Assembly: GCF_001949145.1 (NCBI RefSeq)
Contig: NW_019091521.1
Coordinates: 1 to 62,000, forward strand
DNA: 62,000 bases
Reading direction: 5' to 3'
Origin: Acanthaster planci
Lineage: Eukaryota > Echinodermata > Asteroidea > Valvatida > Acanthasteridae
This document shows positions 25,901 to 38,513 of the stretch, in pieces (position 1 is the stretch's first letter; the number at the start of each line of letters is the position of its first letter). The notes under the pieces were generated by a model. The model was not told where the DNA came from. It was given only the letters and a program-made list of their open reading frames with translations, and did no database searches. The position numbers and the translations under genes are program-made.

Positions 25901-28900
25901 TATTTAAAATGCGCGCTTTTCCTCTCCAGCTCATACACAAAATACAACCGACCAAAATCACTCATGCAAAACAAGCGTATTACAAAGATACATATGATGC
26001 TAACAATTACCTTAAGTGTGCTTCTATATGCTTCCCACAGCCAGATTTGCAACAATCGTGAACGGCGCTCTAAGAACGTTAACTTGGATTCTAAATTGTT
26101 TTGTTGAATGGGTTGTAATCTCAGATTTGCAACAGGGCCCTTGTTCACAGTGACCAAAAACAAAATGAAAAACTGAGAATCAAGAATGGCCTTCTCTGCC
26201 CAAAGTGAGGCAATGCTATCAAAAACGACTATAATGAGAAGTGTGTAATATACAGATAGCTACATACCATAACGACTGAATAACTCGTCCCTAAGGTCAG
26301 TGCGTCCGACTTGTTCATTGGCTAGAGCTTGACCGAGCTGCCTGACTTTGGACAGACCGTCCCCTTCTGCTCGCTTACGCCAGTTGAGCAGCATCTCGTA
26401 ATTCTGTCGACGGGTGTCACCTTGATACTCTGTCTCAACACATTTCAGCTGGGCATCGTTGAATCCCAGCTGAGTGCTCAAGGCAACTTTCTCTTTTGGC
26501 GTAATTTGTTTAGCAAGCCAGGAGAGGTAAGAGTCGGCCAAAATGTCTGCAGAGAAGTCGTAGGAAGAGTTACATAGCTACATGTAGACACACATTGATA
26601 ATTGCCAGAGATCAATTACAGCACCAGCAGAGATCGAAATTAGATGAGACAGTGGGCCGTTTAGATTTTCAGCTTGCAAATACTTCAGGCTATTGCTCAC
26701 ACATAAGCCACTCCTTTGCCCTTTAACTGAACACAAACCTATGAACTCTGAAATACACCAAGCGCGACATTTGCAAAGCGGCCATCTCAACTGCCCAAGG
26801 GAAAATGCACAAAATCACCACTGTAAACAGGTTCTACAGAGCAAAGATAGCGAATAACTATCATCAGTATAAAACGTTATTGTTTATACATCAAAGGAGT
26901 GCACAGTGCTCAAGGCAAAGCTAAAGGTTGCTATGGACATACACCAAGGGGATTACAGACTGTAGTAATTTTAATTCTAAAACAACTCTGTAGGCTGATT
27001 GGCCATTCAAATAAAGTACAAGACCCTTCAACCTCACTTCCTTTGAAGTGTTCAGGGTCTTTGTCTCACAAGGACCATTTTACAGTTGCTGACAGATGTT
27101 CTGTCCAACAAGGCGGAAATTTTGAATATACAGAATTTGGATCTGCAAATTGAATCCTGCCATAAACCATGCAAACGCATGGCCGAGAGGAAAGATTCAG
27201 TCCAACATCCCCAACCACCGTTTATTAAATAAACGTATAATTTTGTTACAAAATTTAACGGCACTACCATTTGAAGCTGCATCTGGGCTCCCACAATTTA
27301 CTGGGCCACTGGTTGGAGGACTGTTGACACTGGCCGGGGGAGGGTGTACCATCACTGTTGCACGGCTAGCCTCAGCACTGTGGGCCTGTCCATCGCCCCT
27401 TGAAGATGATGAGGGAGGGGGATCTTCAGCAAGAAGATGACGTGCTTCTTCTTCTTGATTTCCATCAGCATCATCTCTGTTGTCAGCAGATGCCCCTCTT
27501 GCATTCCGATGAATCTGTGGTTCTGTGGGAAAGAAATCACATCATCAGTACATTAAGCCACCATCAACGTGATTATGTAAAATTCAGAAGGGATGGATGT
27601 TGCTTTCTGTAACTCCAATATGGCATAAAGAATAAAATCAGAAAAATAACTCAACAAGTATCTGTATGTTTCAGGTGTTATTTCCCATCTGGAAACCTGT
27701 TATTTGGACAACTGGACGACTCTCATATAGTCGTGTGCCCGGAAAAAAGTTGTAAGAGCTTACAACCTGAGGACGTATATGTGAAACTGTTTTATTTTAA
27801 TGAAATATAAAGATTTCTTTGTAAATAGTTCCAAAACAATTTCCCAAGTCATTTGATAAGTTGTTCAAAGATTGCTTTTTGCACAGCCTGTGTTAATTTT
27901 GTAGTAAATTTTAACCGTTTTTACTTAATAAAGACAGTGTGTTTCTTACACCCTTTTACATGGAACTGTTTTTCTACAGCGGTTATGCTTCCAGGCATAA
28001 GGGCATAAGTGCACTTACGACCTTTCACCGGGCACACCATGACATGTACAGTTATAATTGGCCATGACATTCACCAAACTTGACATTATCTTTGGTATTA
28101 CCTCGTTTGTCACTACAGCTGTGAGTGCTTGATAAGTTTCAGCGGCAATTACACATGGATAGGTCACTGCAACAGACGAGCTGATTGAAAAATTAACCCT
28201 AAAGGAGCCGTGAGGGGGCACAACATTTCTTTTTAAAGGCACCAAGCCCTTAACTTTCCCCAAACTTTCTAAATAGAAATAAGAAGAATTAAGATGAATT
28301 TCATATGCAAGAAGTTGACAAATGATCAACAACAAACCCTGGGGCTGTTCTTGTTGCTGGTCACAGTCCCGTTTCCATTCCACTGATTTCCTCCCAAGGT
28401 GGCATTTGACTGCTATGACAACCAGAATTACAATGAGGACAAGAACTAAGCCAGCTAAGCCCCCGATGGCCGCCTTGTAACCGATATCATCATCATCCAT
28501 TGGCTGTGGAGCAGGCAACGAAGAATTTCCTGTGAAAAGTTTTGACAAAATACATCAAGCTTTATTCGATCAGAATTAAGGATATACTGAAATCCCTCTC
28601 CCTTCCTGGCATTAGCATTTTTGCTAATGCATGGATATTTCTTTCGAAGGGTCCCAAGTGGTCCACGTAGGCCTAAATTTGACAACTGTTTTCCTGCCCT
28701 GTAGTGAGCTTGATTGCGTTCATTGAGATACAAAGTTTGGTCAGGACATCATCAATACTATCCCAGCAACATTTGGCACATATGTTACATGAAACGACGG
28801 GCAACTGTAAATAAAGTTCTAAAACTGACATCATTCCTAGTCAACTGCTTTTCTTCTAAAGTTTGCAAAGTATGAAATTGTATTAAAATGTTAGGCATGG

Positions 28901-31900
28901 AAGTGATCTACCGGTGCAAGGTTTCTTGTTCATTTCACATGACAGAATTTACATTGTGGTTTCTCATGTTACTATTAACTAGGATATGAATAGTAACAGT
29001 ATGACACTTGATACTGATTGTGGTTCAACAGAAAAGTGTTTGTACAGAACTTGCTGTAACACATCGATTGAGAGCCACATAACCAAGAAAATTTAAAATC
29101 CAGGTACTTTCTTCTCAGAAAAAAGATGGTCAATGACCATATGCTTTTCATCTTTATTTTAAAAAGTACAAAACAAAAAATGTAACATACAGGTTTCTTC
29201 TAGAAACAGTTTACAAAACAACTCCTTCAAAGAGCACTGTTTCCCATTGGACCCCTTCCAACAAAGGGACCCATGCTAACCTGTCGCTATTTGATATTTA
29301 CTTTTATGCCTTGTTCGTAAATCAATCTAAAATTATCTCTTGAAATGAGCTGGGAAGAATGGTTCTTAATACCTACCCATGGGGTGGGACATATTCATTT
29401 CGTTGGATGCATCTGCAGTTGATGTTGAAATGTTATCAGATATTTCTGGCTGAGCACTCAGGGACTGAGTGCCTGTGAATGCTAGTTCAAATATAAAAAG
29501 TTGATCAGAACGTAAATGTCAAACAAGAGACGAAATCAATGAAGAACGTAATGTTCTACATTTTTCATACGTGCATGTCTGCACAGCCTCCAACATCTTG
29601 GACAAGGAACGTGAAGGCAGTGTGACCTATTAACCTGGAATATGGACAGGTGGGGGACATGGTTCTGGGTATCAGATGTATTATGAGCCAAAATTGGACC
29701 AAAAAGGCAACCACTGAAATTGAACAGAATGATGAAAATACTGTAGCAACACTACAAAAAATGAAACCACATTCCTAGATAGAATCATCGTCAGACTGGA
29801 ATCGCATTGTACAGGCACAGATCCAGGAGGGGGGGGATTGGGGTCCCCCCCTGGCTCTGACACTGGAACACCCTGACATCTGGAAGAGTTATCATTTGTC
29901 TATCAGTAACAATGTAACGCATAACATGTGCCCACCTATCTGCAGAAATCTGACATTCAAAATATATGAGGGACCAGGACACACCCCCCCTCCGGAAAAT
30001 TCCTGGATGTGCCCCTTGTGCTTCCCAAGCAAGGACAAGTAGGGACGACTATTAAGGCATTGCACCGTTCATGCCATTTGTGTTTTTTACTTTGTGCATG
30101 AATTATGGCCAAGCTTGCTCCACATCTTGGTGTGACTATTTTCAGAGGCAGGGGTTGCCATCTTGTTTTCATTACGCGACGGTCTTTACTGAGTGACTTG
30201 TAGCTCAAACTATAAGGCCGCCCAATAGGCATTGTGCTGTATAGCTGCGACAGATTGCAAGATCTTAGAAATGCCCCCCACATCCAAAAATAGCCAAACC
30301 AAGATGCGCAGCAAGCTTGGTCATTGGCCGGCCCAATGCATGCACAATGCGATAACCACAAACAGCATGAACGGTGCAATTGTGGTTGGGTGGAAACAAG
30401 AGACTGGTAATTGAAAATCTCAGATGTTTCATGCTCTGAAACCCTTGGTTACACCCTTTTCAAGAGCTGCAGGGACCTCAAGCTTGCTCTCATGGAAAAA
30501 TTTGATTGAAAAGGAGGACAAGCTACCGGATCATTTACCTCAAAATTTTTCCGATTCAAAAACCCATAGCGTTAAGACTCCATGTAAACTACAGTGGCCT
30601 AAGGTCACATGGTGAAGTGACTTTGAGTTCTTGAAGTAGTTTGTCTGCATCCCATCATCCAAACTTGACACACAGTAATGATGGAAAATACATGTATGTA
30701 GGCACAAATCCGAAAGCATGATACATATTTGCATGCCAACAAGACGACATTTCAGAAGGATGGAACGTTCCTCAGATCATTTCAACAAAATCTATAAAAT
30801 TCAATGCAATCCTGTACAGGGGATGAATTGAAAGTGAGCCAGAAAATGTAATAAAACTATGGTATCTAAATACGTGTTCTGCACGAACCACGTCTGGATT
30901 CGCAGTTGATTAACATTCTGAAATGTTTTGCATAATGAATGCAATACGCTCACCCTAGGAACAGTACATGCAACACATGAGCATGATAATGGACCCTGGA
31001 ACACTGGTACTGGCATGACTGGTGCATTTGTGTCTATACTATAGCATTGTCTTTTGCCATATCCTTGATTCCTTGATCCTGATCAGTCAATTTATGTGAA
31101 TTGACTAATCAATCATGAATTGACTCACCCGTTATTGGAATGCAATCTCTATCCCTCAAAATGTTAGGTAGAAGGGCTGGGTTTTCCTGAAATGAGGTTA
31201 AAAACAATTGTACAAATTGAGGATTTTATTAGTATTTATCCAAATACACAAATGTACGTGTATCTCATACATGCACGTGTAAGTTACTGGAGTAGCCTAA
31301 GTCTTCTGCTCTATTTCATTCTCTTAAAATATAGATATCACTATTGTACATGTATAGGGGATATGTTAAAAATAAAATGAAAAAAAAAAATGGTGAAAAA
31401 AGCTCTGGTGATTGGTTTCCCTACACCCCCTACGCATTTTAGCCTGAAATTATTGCAGCGCTGGTGGGGGCGCCAGCTCGGACCCGCATGGAACTAGCTG
31501 GCTGCCCATGCTGGTATGTGAACGGCCTGCGGCTTTCCCACCTCGTGCCTGCACAGTCCCCGTCTAGACACATCTGGTAACGAGCTGTGTGTGTCAGACA
31601 GCCCTTTGGCTTTCGTGAAAATAAACAGAGCAGTTCTGCCCGGAACGGAGATTTGAGCCTGACCGAGTAGTTCTTGTCAGCATCAGAGCCCATAGACAGG
31701 ACACGCTACATTATCCTGAATCCTCAAGATATGGTGGCCCTGAAGGGACATCAATATTCCTGTTGTGAATATTTTTGCGATGTTGTGAATTCATTCACCA
31801 CTAGTTATGATTGTTTTTGCGATGTCTTGGATTCATCCATGACTAGTCATAAATATCTTTGTGAATATTTTTGCTGTCACGCCACAAATTTATTTAGGAC

Positions 31901-34900
31901 TTGTTGTGAATGTCTTTACAACATCGTAAAGATTGTCATGATCAATTGCGAATTACGTGTAATTCAAGACCAGTTGTAAATTTAATTTAATTTTTTCAGC
32001 AGCTTAGAGGGTATTCTCCAAACAAGCAATATACCATAATGGAGGTCATTATTGCAAAAATGACGGAAATTGGGCTTTACAGAAAGCATGCTCTGTCACT
32101 CACGCTGTTAGTGGTCATAACGCAGTCGGGGTCTGTGTCAAACAATTCACACAAGAGAGGATGAGATCCAGACTACTGTTATGCAACGTAAATATTGCTA
32201 TCTTGCAGACTACAATGCAGAACCCTTCAAGTTGCTGGGAAAATATTCAAGACAAAACATACAAACAATTACGTCAAGGAGAATGGACGAGGAACTGTAG
32301 ATTTGTGCCAAGAATGAGCGAGGTGAAGCTGATCCCATTCTTGCAAGATTCTACAGTTCCGAGTCTATTCTCTGACTTAAACTATTTCCCATTGTTGCAT
32401 AAGTAGATTTAGTGCTTTCAATGAGTGTAGATTCGTAAGGTACTCGTGCATGAATAGCCAAGACACCAGCCGAGAGCATCAGTTGCTGGGTTTACGTTGG
32501 ACGATCCATGTTTCGATCCGTGGAAGTACATGTATACTTGGCAAGTCATGTCTGACAGCGACAGTTCGGGATTTTGCTCGACTCAAAGCACCTTCAAATC
32601 TTACAGCTCGTCGAGTGAAACAGACACTACTTCGCAAGCTGCAAAATTCCTTCAAGAACTTGGAGACAATATAGCTGAATATGACAGTACTGTGTCACAT
32701 TGCTAAAACGAAAAGTTACAGTTGTCTGACATATCTGACGATGACATACATGTATACAACGTGAGATCCTGGATGATACAAGTGATGTACAAGTATTTAC
32801 TCCGTCTAAAACTGTACAGAACAAATATGTCCAAGGCAAAAGCAGATTCAAACACCCAGTCACTGATGAAGAGGTTGCAGAAAAAACACGAAAAAGGTGT
32901 GCAAACTGTATTTTTTTTTAACTTAATGATGTCATAAATAAACTTAACAGTTGAGCTTCTAGAGCGCAAAACAAACTCAAAACTGCATGTTTCCATCAAA
33001 TCAATTTTTAATCAAAAGTCACTGTGCATCTTTTTCCCCAGGTACTCAAAAGCAACAGAAAAGAAATGTGAATGGGCTGTTTGCACCTTCAACGAATGGA
33101 AAAGTAATCAGAACGAGTACGTCATTGAAATCCTTCGCTGAACCGGAGTGCTATAAAACGAGAACTACTTGAGATGACAACTGACGAGCTTACTTACACA
33201 GTCACCCGTTTCATTTCGGAAGTTTGAAAAATTAATGGAGACGAATACCCGAGTGAGACATTATACAAGTTGGTGTTAAGTATTCAACTGTATTTGGCTA
33301 TGCACAGGCGTGAGTATCAGTTTCTCCAAGATGAAGAATTTACCTTCTTATTGAAAAAACCCTTGACACTCGAATGAAAGAGCTGTCAGCCCCTGGTGTC
33401 TGAGTCAAGAGAAAACAAGTCGAAATTATCAGTGTGGACAACGAGCAACTGTTATGGGATAAGAACATCCTGACGATGGATTCCCCTCAGAAGTTGGTTG
33501 ACACAGAGCTGTATCTCTTTGGCATCCATTTTGCACTACGTGCGGTGAGGAGCACAGACACTTGCGTTTCAGGAATTCACAAGTTTCTCTTCACACGAAC
33601 AGAGAAGGAAAACGTTTCCTGCGATACACAGAGGACGTGTCGAAAGCCTGCCAAGGGGGGATAAAGCACCGGAAAATAACACCCCAAACTGTAGATGCCT
33701 ATGAGACCCTATCAAATCCCAGGAGATGCATTGTACGATTTTATGAAGAGTACATACGCCATCGACCTACATCGCCAAAGTGTCCCCCAGCATTCTACCT
33801 TCGCCCCCTTGCCAAACCAAATGGTGAAGTTTGGTATAGCTGCCAACCACAAGGTATTCATCAACTAACAAACACCGTAAAACACTTGTGCGATCAAGCT
33901 GGATTAAAGGGGTTCTACTCTAATCACTCCTTAAGAGCAACTGCTGCTTCAAGATTGTACCAGCCACAGTTTGATGAACAGCTCATTTGCGAGATCCCCG
34001 CTCATTGTTCATCAGCTGTGCAATCATACAAGAGAACAACAGATGCACAACGGGAAGCCATAAGTAAAGCTCTAAAACCAGCAGAGAGTAATTCTGCCTC
34101 AGATTCCAGCAATATCTCGGCTGACCACGCTAACAGTACCTCTGGGCAACTTGTGTCTTCATCAAAGGATGGGAATACAATTAATATCACTGTTAGTGTC
34201 AACATGAAAAAGTAGAAGAAAATCGGTTTTGTGTTTAATTTGACAAAAGAAGAGTACACTCTTGTATTTCAGCCCAAATCTAAATCGCCAAAAAGGCAGC
34301 TGCATGGAAGGTTCAAATTTCATACATGAACAATATTTTTTTGTTTTAAGTTTGTTAAATTCTTACTAGAAATGAAGAAAAGGGGTCTAAATACTAAAAT
34401 CCAACATTCTTCATGAAAATCTTTGTTGATCATCCTTTATATGGTAAATTTGGACATGAAATTGAATTTCATGGGTCCATAAAATTGGTGGTCATTATTC
34501 CGAGGAGGATGGCCATATCTGATGTATAATTCAGTCCAAGGTAACAAAATGCAGGTCAGTGAGCAAAATGGCAAACATGCAATAGACCTTGTGTATTAAA
34601 CGTCATGTGAGGCGGTATTTCCTTCTTCCTCTGGGACCTGTTTCAGTAACCCATCGTGCGTCACTGTAAATAAATTGAAATAACAATTGATAAGGTCTGT
34701 AAGGCCAGAGTGTGGGCGTTCTCGGTAACTCTAAAATGTGTTAACTGTGGCTATTACGAGGCCTACTAAAATCAGTCTCATGGCAGTAAAGTTTCTATGT
34801 TACTCTTACCCAACCCTCCAGTTGCACTTTGCATGATTGAAACGAGGAGAGGAGTGGACGTGAGCTCTAGCCCCCTCATTGATATGAATCTACTGTAATT

Positions 34901-36427
34901 GTAGAATAGCGAGACATTAACTGTAAATTCGTAATGAATCTACGGTTATTGTCTAACGAATCTACGGTTATTGTTTTGTGGCAATAACTGTAGATTGGTA
35001 ACTTACAAATCTACAGTTTGCTGTAGATTCATAAAAATAATCTACACTTTGAAGAAAGTAATGATGTCACAGAAATATTTAATCCAGAAAATTTGACTAG
35101 TCATGAATCTACGCTTAATGTCTAGTTTGTCAATGATAATGAATAATTTTGTTTTGTGTTGTGTGTTGTGATTTGTACCTTTTAACATGTTTTAATCTAC
35201 AATTTAAAGGTGGACTCAATGTATTCTAAGTACTCTTTAACTAAAATACCTATTGTAAATCTAAATGTTTTCAGCCTGTGGGCTGCTTTTAATTCAAATA
35301 AATAAACCATAATAATATAAGTTCATGACGTTGCAAAACTATTCAGGATTACTTGTGAATAAATTCGCAAAAAGCAGGGCCACCATATCAAGAAGTTTTC
35401 ATAATCCAGGAATCTAGCAACAAATTAAAATGTGTTCAACAAATTTCAAGATGCATCACGCTTCCTAAAAGATTAACAGCTAAATGAATGGATTTGTGCT
35501 TTTGTTACTATTTACAGATTTTCACCCTACAAGAACCATTGTCAAGTTGGCAGACACTCTTTGGAAAAAGGAGTTTTTCTGTTGTATTTTGTAAGAAGCA
35601 CTGTTTGTCCATGCATTCCTTACCTTGTACATGAGAGTTAAGTGGCCTCAGCCCCGATACAATGTTTCTCAGAAGCAGAATGACATGTAGTGGACTACTT
35701 ACCATCATTCCGGGCCCACATTCTGTCCACTTCAAACACTCGTCACAGTGATTCCTAAAATCCAAATATGTTCCCTCTGGACATGAGACACACCTTAAAA
35801 ATGAAAAGACAGCACTCGTAGCTTACTCAGCAAAGAAGAAGACGACATCACATGTACCAAAGTGTAGTTTTGGGTGCAAAGATTATACACAATCATCCTA
35901 GAAAATGACTGACAGCTACAAAGTCTTAGGTAACCGAATATTAGCGTTCAAGGGAACTGTACCATGCCCAACCACGCAGCCACAAGGAGAAGGAATTTCC
36001 AACATGCCCAACTGAGCAGAGGAAACACAAAGACAAAGGTGTAATGGAACACGCGATCATGCCGGAGAACAGCAGGAATAACTTAATACAAAATTAGCAC
36101 CTCAGTTACAATGCCATATGCATAGCTGAGCTAAATAAGAGACCCTGGGAATGCAAGGCAACGAGAGCAACTAAAACGTTGGGGCACTAGGATTGTGGGT
36201 GCGCAACAATATGTTCAAACATCCACATGCACAATGCTGCCTTCAGTAGTCTCATGACCCAGAATGAATTTCACTTCTAAAGTAAATACTCACAATTGAT
36301 TCTTATCCACAGTCCCAGCTGAACAGTTGGCCTCAGGGATTTTAAGGTGCCTGCCTAGAACACAGGGTTCTTCCATTTGCCTTGAGCATTCATACCAAAA
36401 ATTGGTATCTATGCTGTTTACTTCGCA
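22999..36427 (-). CDS. TNF-receptor-like gene 2 with transmembrane segment and death domain
   Basis: Cell-surface receptor of the TNFR superfamily, presumably signalling through its death domain to apoptosis or NF-kB. Exons: 36427-36294 (four Cys), 35793-35703 (CVSC, GTYLDFRNHCDEC, TECGPG), 31186-31129 (ENPALLPNILRDRDC), 29472-29377 (Ser/Thr-rich stalk), 28529-28338 (membrane helix GGLAGLVLVLIVILVVIAV), 27522-27268 (acidic, Ser-rich linker), 26546-26268 (death domain) and 23238-22999 (second linker). The death domain reads ITPKEKVALSTQLGFNDAQL, then RRQNYEMLLNWRKR and the LGQAL helix, which is the standard six-helix pattern. Ectodomain lengths and phases match genes 1 and 3. A signal-peptide exon candidate is at 38299-38198 and a terminal exon candidate at 22635-22601; with both, the protein would be 493 residues. 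Every exon from the stalk to the second linker is phase 1-1. A Crypton remnant occupies the intron 31187-35702. Confidence 0.85.
23354..23928. mobile_element. piggyBac-type MITE 2, intronic in TNFR-like gene 2
   Basis: The left end TTAACCACTTCCGGCTGG and the reverse complement of the right end, TAAACCACTTGCTACTGGG, are related to each other and to the left end of the piggyBac remnant at 57036. It is 575 bp and has no transposase frame. Right target site is altered (TTTA). Confidence 0.5.
24287..24327 (+). repeat. Short tandem repeat, 10-bp unit
   Basis: GCAGCACACC is repeated about three times within an intron of TNFR-like gene 2. A simple repeat, no further role seen. Confidence 0.6.
32548..34215 (+). 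pseudogene. Crypton-type tyrosine recombinase (KIAA1958-like, DUF3504 region), degraded
   Basis: Remains of a DNA transposon integrase that cuts and joins DNA through a tyrosine nucleophile. Blocks in order: an N-terminal Ser-rich part from ATG 32548; SRFKHPVTDEEVAEKTRKRC near 32840; a central part near 33175-33540 (MTTDELTYTVTRFISEV, ETLYKLVLSIQLYLAMHRRE, YLFGIHFALRA) in changing frames with internal stops; and an open C-terminal block 33562-34215. The last block retains HSLRATAASRLY (H at 33925, R at 33934), a second His at 34003 and the Tyr at 34027 in QSYKRTT. The usual GH before the second histidine reads AH. Several stops and frame changes show it cannot be translated whole. KIAA1958-like proteins of animals derive from the same family, so a domesticated gene was considered, but the breaks argue for a dead transposon. 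Confidence 0.8.
34875..35120. repeat. Cluster of direct and inverted GAATCTACGGTTATTG motifs
   Basis: GAATCTACnGTwATTG-like motifs recur at least three times directly (34890, 34935, 34960) and in inverted form (CAATAACTGTAGATT near 34983; CTGTAGATTC near 35021). Two looser forms follow. The spacing is irregular. The cluster lies just inside the right end of the element 31713-35410, where transposase-binding subterminal repeats would be expected. Confidence 0.5.
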
Positions 36428-36510
36428 CTGTAGAAATTATAAGATGAGGCAACAGTAACAATTAACACAGACCCTTAACAGCACTTCTCAAAGAAGTCCC
36501 AAATTGCCTT

Positions 36511-36570
36511 TAATACTAACAGTCCTCAATCCTTCACATTTTGGGGGACTGAGGACTGTTAGGGTTAATA
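36511..36570. repeat. Short palindromic repeat, copy 2
   Basis: TAACAGTCCTCA at the left pairs with TGAGGACTGTTA at the right around a short loop. Related to the next copy 100 bases away. Confidence 0.55.
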
Positions 36571-36662
36571 GAGTTCACCAAATAATAGAACACTATTTCT
36601 TAAATATAATTGGTCAAAGCTATGGACAGCAGTTTTGAAACAAGAAAGTCTTTAAAATAGAC

Positions 36663-36722
36663 TTAACCCTAACCTTCCTCAATCCTTCACCTGTTGGAGG
36701 ACTGAGGAGTGTTAGGGTTAAG
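36663..36722. repeat. Short palindromic repeat with TTAACCCTAAC ends, copy 3
   Basis: Left end TTAACCCTAACCTTCCTCA and right end TGAGGAGTGTTAGGGTTAA form an almost perfect hairpin, about 60 bp in all. The ends resemble telomeric TTAGGG repeats but there is only one unit per arm. Confidence 0.6.
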
Positions 36723-38197
36723 GACTCACAGGAGGCTTTCAGTCAGGTAGGCCTGAATCACATCAAATAATGATACATTGATACATGCACCAACCAAACT
36801 TTACATTTATGCAAAGTATGTTATTTATTTTAGTATAGGACCTATGTTTATGCATACACTGTAGGTCCTATACTGAAGATGTGCACTCCAATACTGAAGT
36901 CATGGTGACATCACCATTGGTCACATGACAATCTGGAATTTTTGCCACACAATATATCTTCAGAATTTTCTTTTTAAGCTGTCTTCTAAATAAAACAGTA
37001 TTTTCAAGTTTCTTTTTGCAAAGCACTTTCAAATCAAAGTACACATCCATCTATAGAAAACATGGTAGAGTTTCTGAGCAGTATTTCCATAAGTCATCAA
37101 AGGTCACCAAAAAACTGTATTTAGCAGTGGCTTCAAAAATGTGACACAATCAAGCAAACTGAATTGTCAGGAATTTTCATTTTGAGATTTGTGTACATCT
37201 CAGAATAGGCCTAATGGGATTGTCCAATACCACTTCTTTCCATATTTCCACTTCCACAACTTTTCAAACCAAAGGTTATTTCAACACTGGGTTTCCATAG
37301 TGATGCAGTCGAATGCACAGTGGGTACATTGAGAAGGATTGACTTTTAATTGGTTTGGTTGCATCACAAATGCATGTACGTGTAAGGCATGAAAGCGTTA
37401 GCAAAAATTTTACATTTGCCAGCTAGAACCCTGTATGTACATGTTGTCCTATGAGGAAAATTGTACAGAAAAAAAAGGTGAATCTAGGGAAGCACTACAT
37501 GTACGTAAGTCATCCCCCCCTCCCCCGCCGGACAAATATTGAGTTGATTTAATCTTCATTCATTTCACCTCATTTGCCATGAAATTAGTTCCCAGACAAG
37601 GCATACTCTAGCTCCAACCAAGGAGGAATAAAAAATAACAGAGAATGGCTCCATTGCCAAACACAGAAACATCTATAACATGGCTAAGATGATCCCCAAG
37701 CAGAGTTCATCGGACAGCCCTGTGGTGGTTGAGTGATTTGAAAACTGACTTCTGTAGGAAGCTTAAGATGACAGGTGAGAGCAAAAAGGTTCACCTCTCT
37801 AGGCTACAGGAGCTAATAAGGAGCTAAGAGCTAATAAGGCCACTGACCTCAGGGGATAGCGCCTCAAGACCAACGATTGGATGCCACCAAACGGTATCTC
37901 TGAGGTCCAATGGCACTCCTTTGGAGACTCAAAATCTTTTTTACAGTAGGCTTCTGTGTTATGACACTTTAGAACAGGCTGTTTGGTGTAGACTTATGTG
38001 GATTCAGTCTACACCGGGGATGCTACATAAACATGTTTTACTGCACATCTTCAAAAAAAAAAGTTTCTAAAGGAGCTGCATTCATGCACAGCAATACGGC
38101 CATCTGCTTCATGTATCCACTATGTACCCATATAGAGAAATTGTGGCAAGGCACACCTAGGAAAGGACTGGTGTCCAAATTACCGTACATCTCTTAC

Positions 38198-38299
38198 CGC
38201 CAATTTTGCCACTGGTACACTAACGACCCCAGTTTGCATCCATGTAGGCATGATAGCCATCACCTTCAGCACCATGCATATACTGGCCACAGTCTTCAT
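38198..38299 (-). CDS. Candidate signal-peptide exon of TNFR-like gene 2
   Basis: An ATG at 38299 opens 34 codons beginning MKTVASICMVLKVMAIM and ending at a donor (GGCG|gtaaga) in phase 0, as required by the next exon at 36427. The intron would be 1.77 kb, close to the 1.87 kb of the same intron in gene 1. The hydrophobic core is interrupted by a lysine, and no similarity to the gene 1 signal peptide is expected or seen. Supported by phase and position only. Confidence 0.45.
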
Positions 38300-38513
38300 C
38301 ACTCCACTAATAAGTCTCTGTTAAACCTGCAAAAAAGATGACTCTTCAGTCAAGAATATTGACGCCGGATGACACCTAAACATCCACAATTTTCCACATT
38401 CGTTCCATGGAGGAGGCGTACATTTGTTTAGGAATTGTTTTTTCATTTCCGCGTATTAACGCGTCATGCTTAGCTGGGTTAAAATATGGAAGACGATCCT
38501 TCATGGTTTTACA

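Larger units (their letters stand above)
31713..35410. mobile_element. Inverted-repeat-bounded element carrying a degraded Crypton recombinase
   Basis: GATATGGTGGCCCTG at 31728-31742 is repeated exactly in reverse complement at 35375-35389, with weaker similarity outside (TCCTGAAT / ATAATCCAGGA). Inside lie the recombinase remnant (32548-34215) and clusters of short repeats near both ends. The whole unit lies in the intron between two cysteine-rich exons of TNFR-like gene 2. No target-site duplication was identified. The ends might belong to a separate, older insertion rather than to the Crypton itself. Confidence 0.5.

Noticed and set aside
31439-31693. GC-rich open frame next to the Crypton-bearing unit
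   Set aside because: Unlike any protein I recognise; the higher GC may only mark another old repeat.
36663-36722. TTAGGG-like ends as an interstitial telomere
   Set aside because: Only a single TTAACCC unit per arm, inverted, so a palindromic repeat is the better reading.
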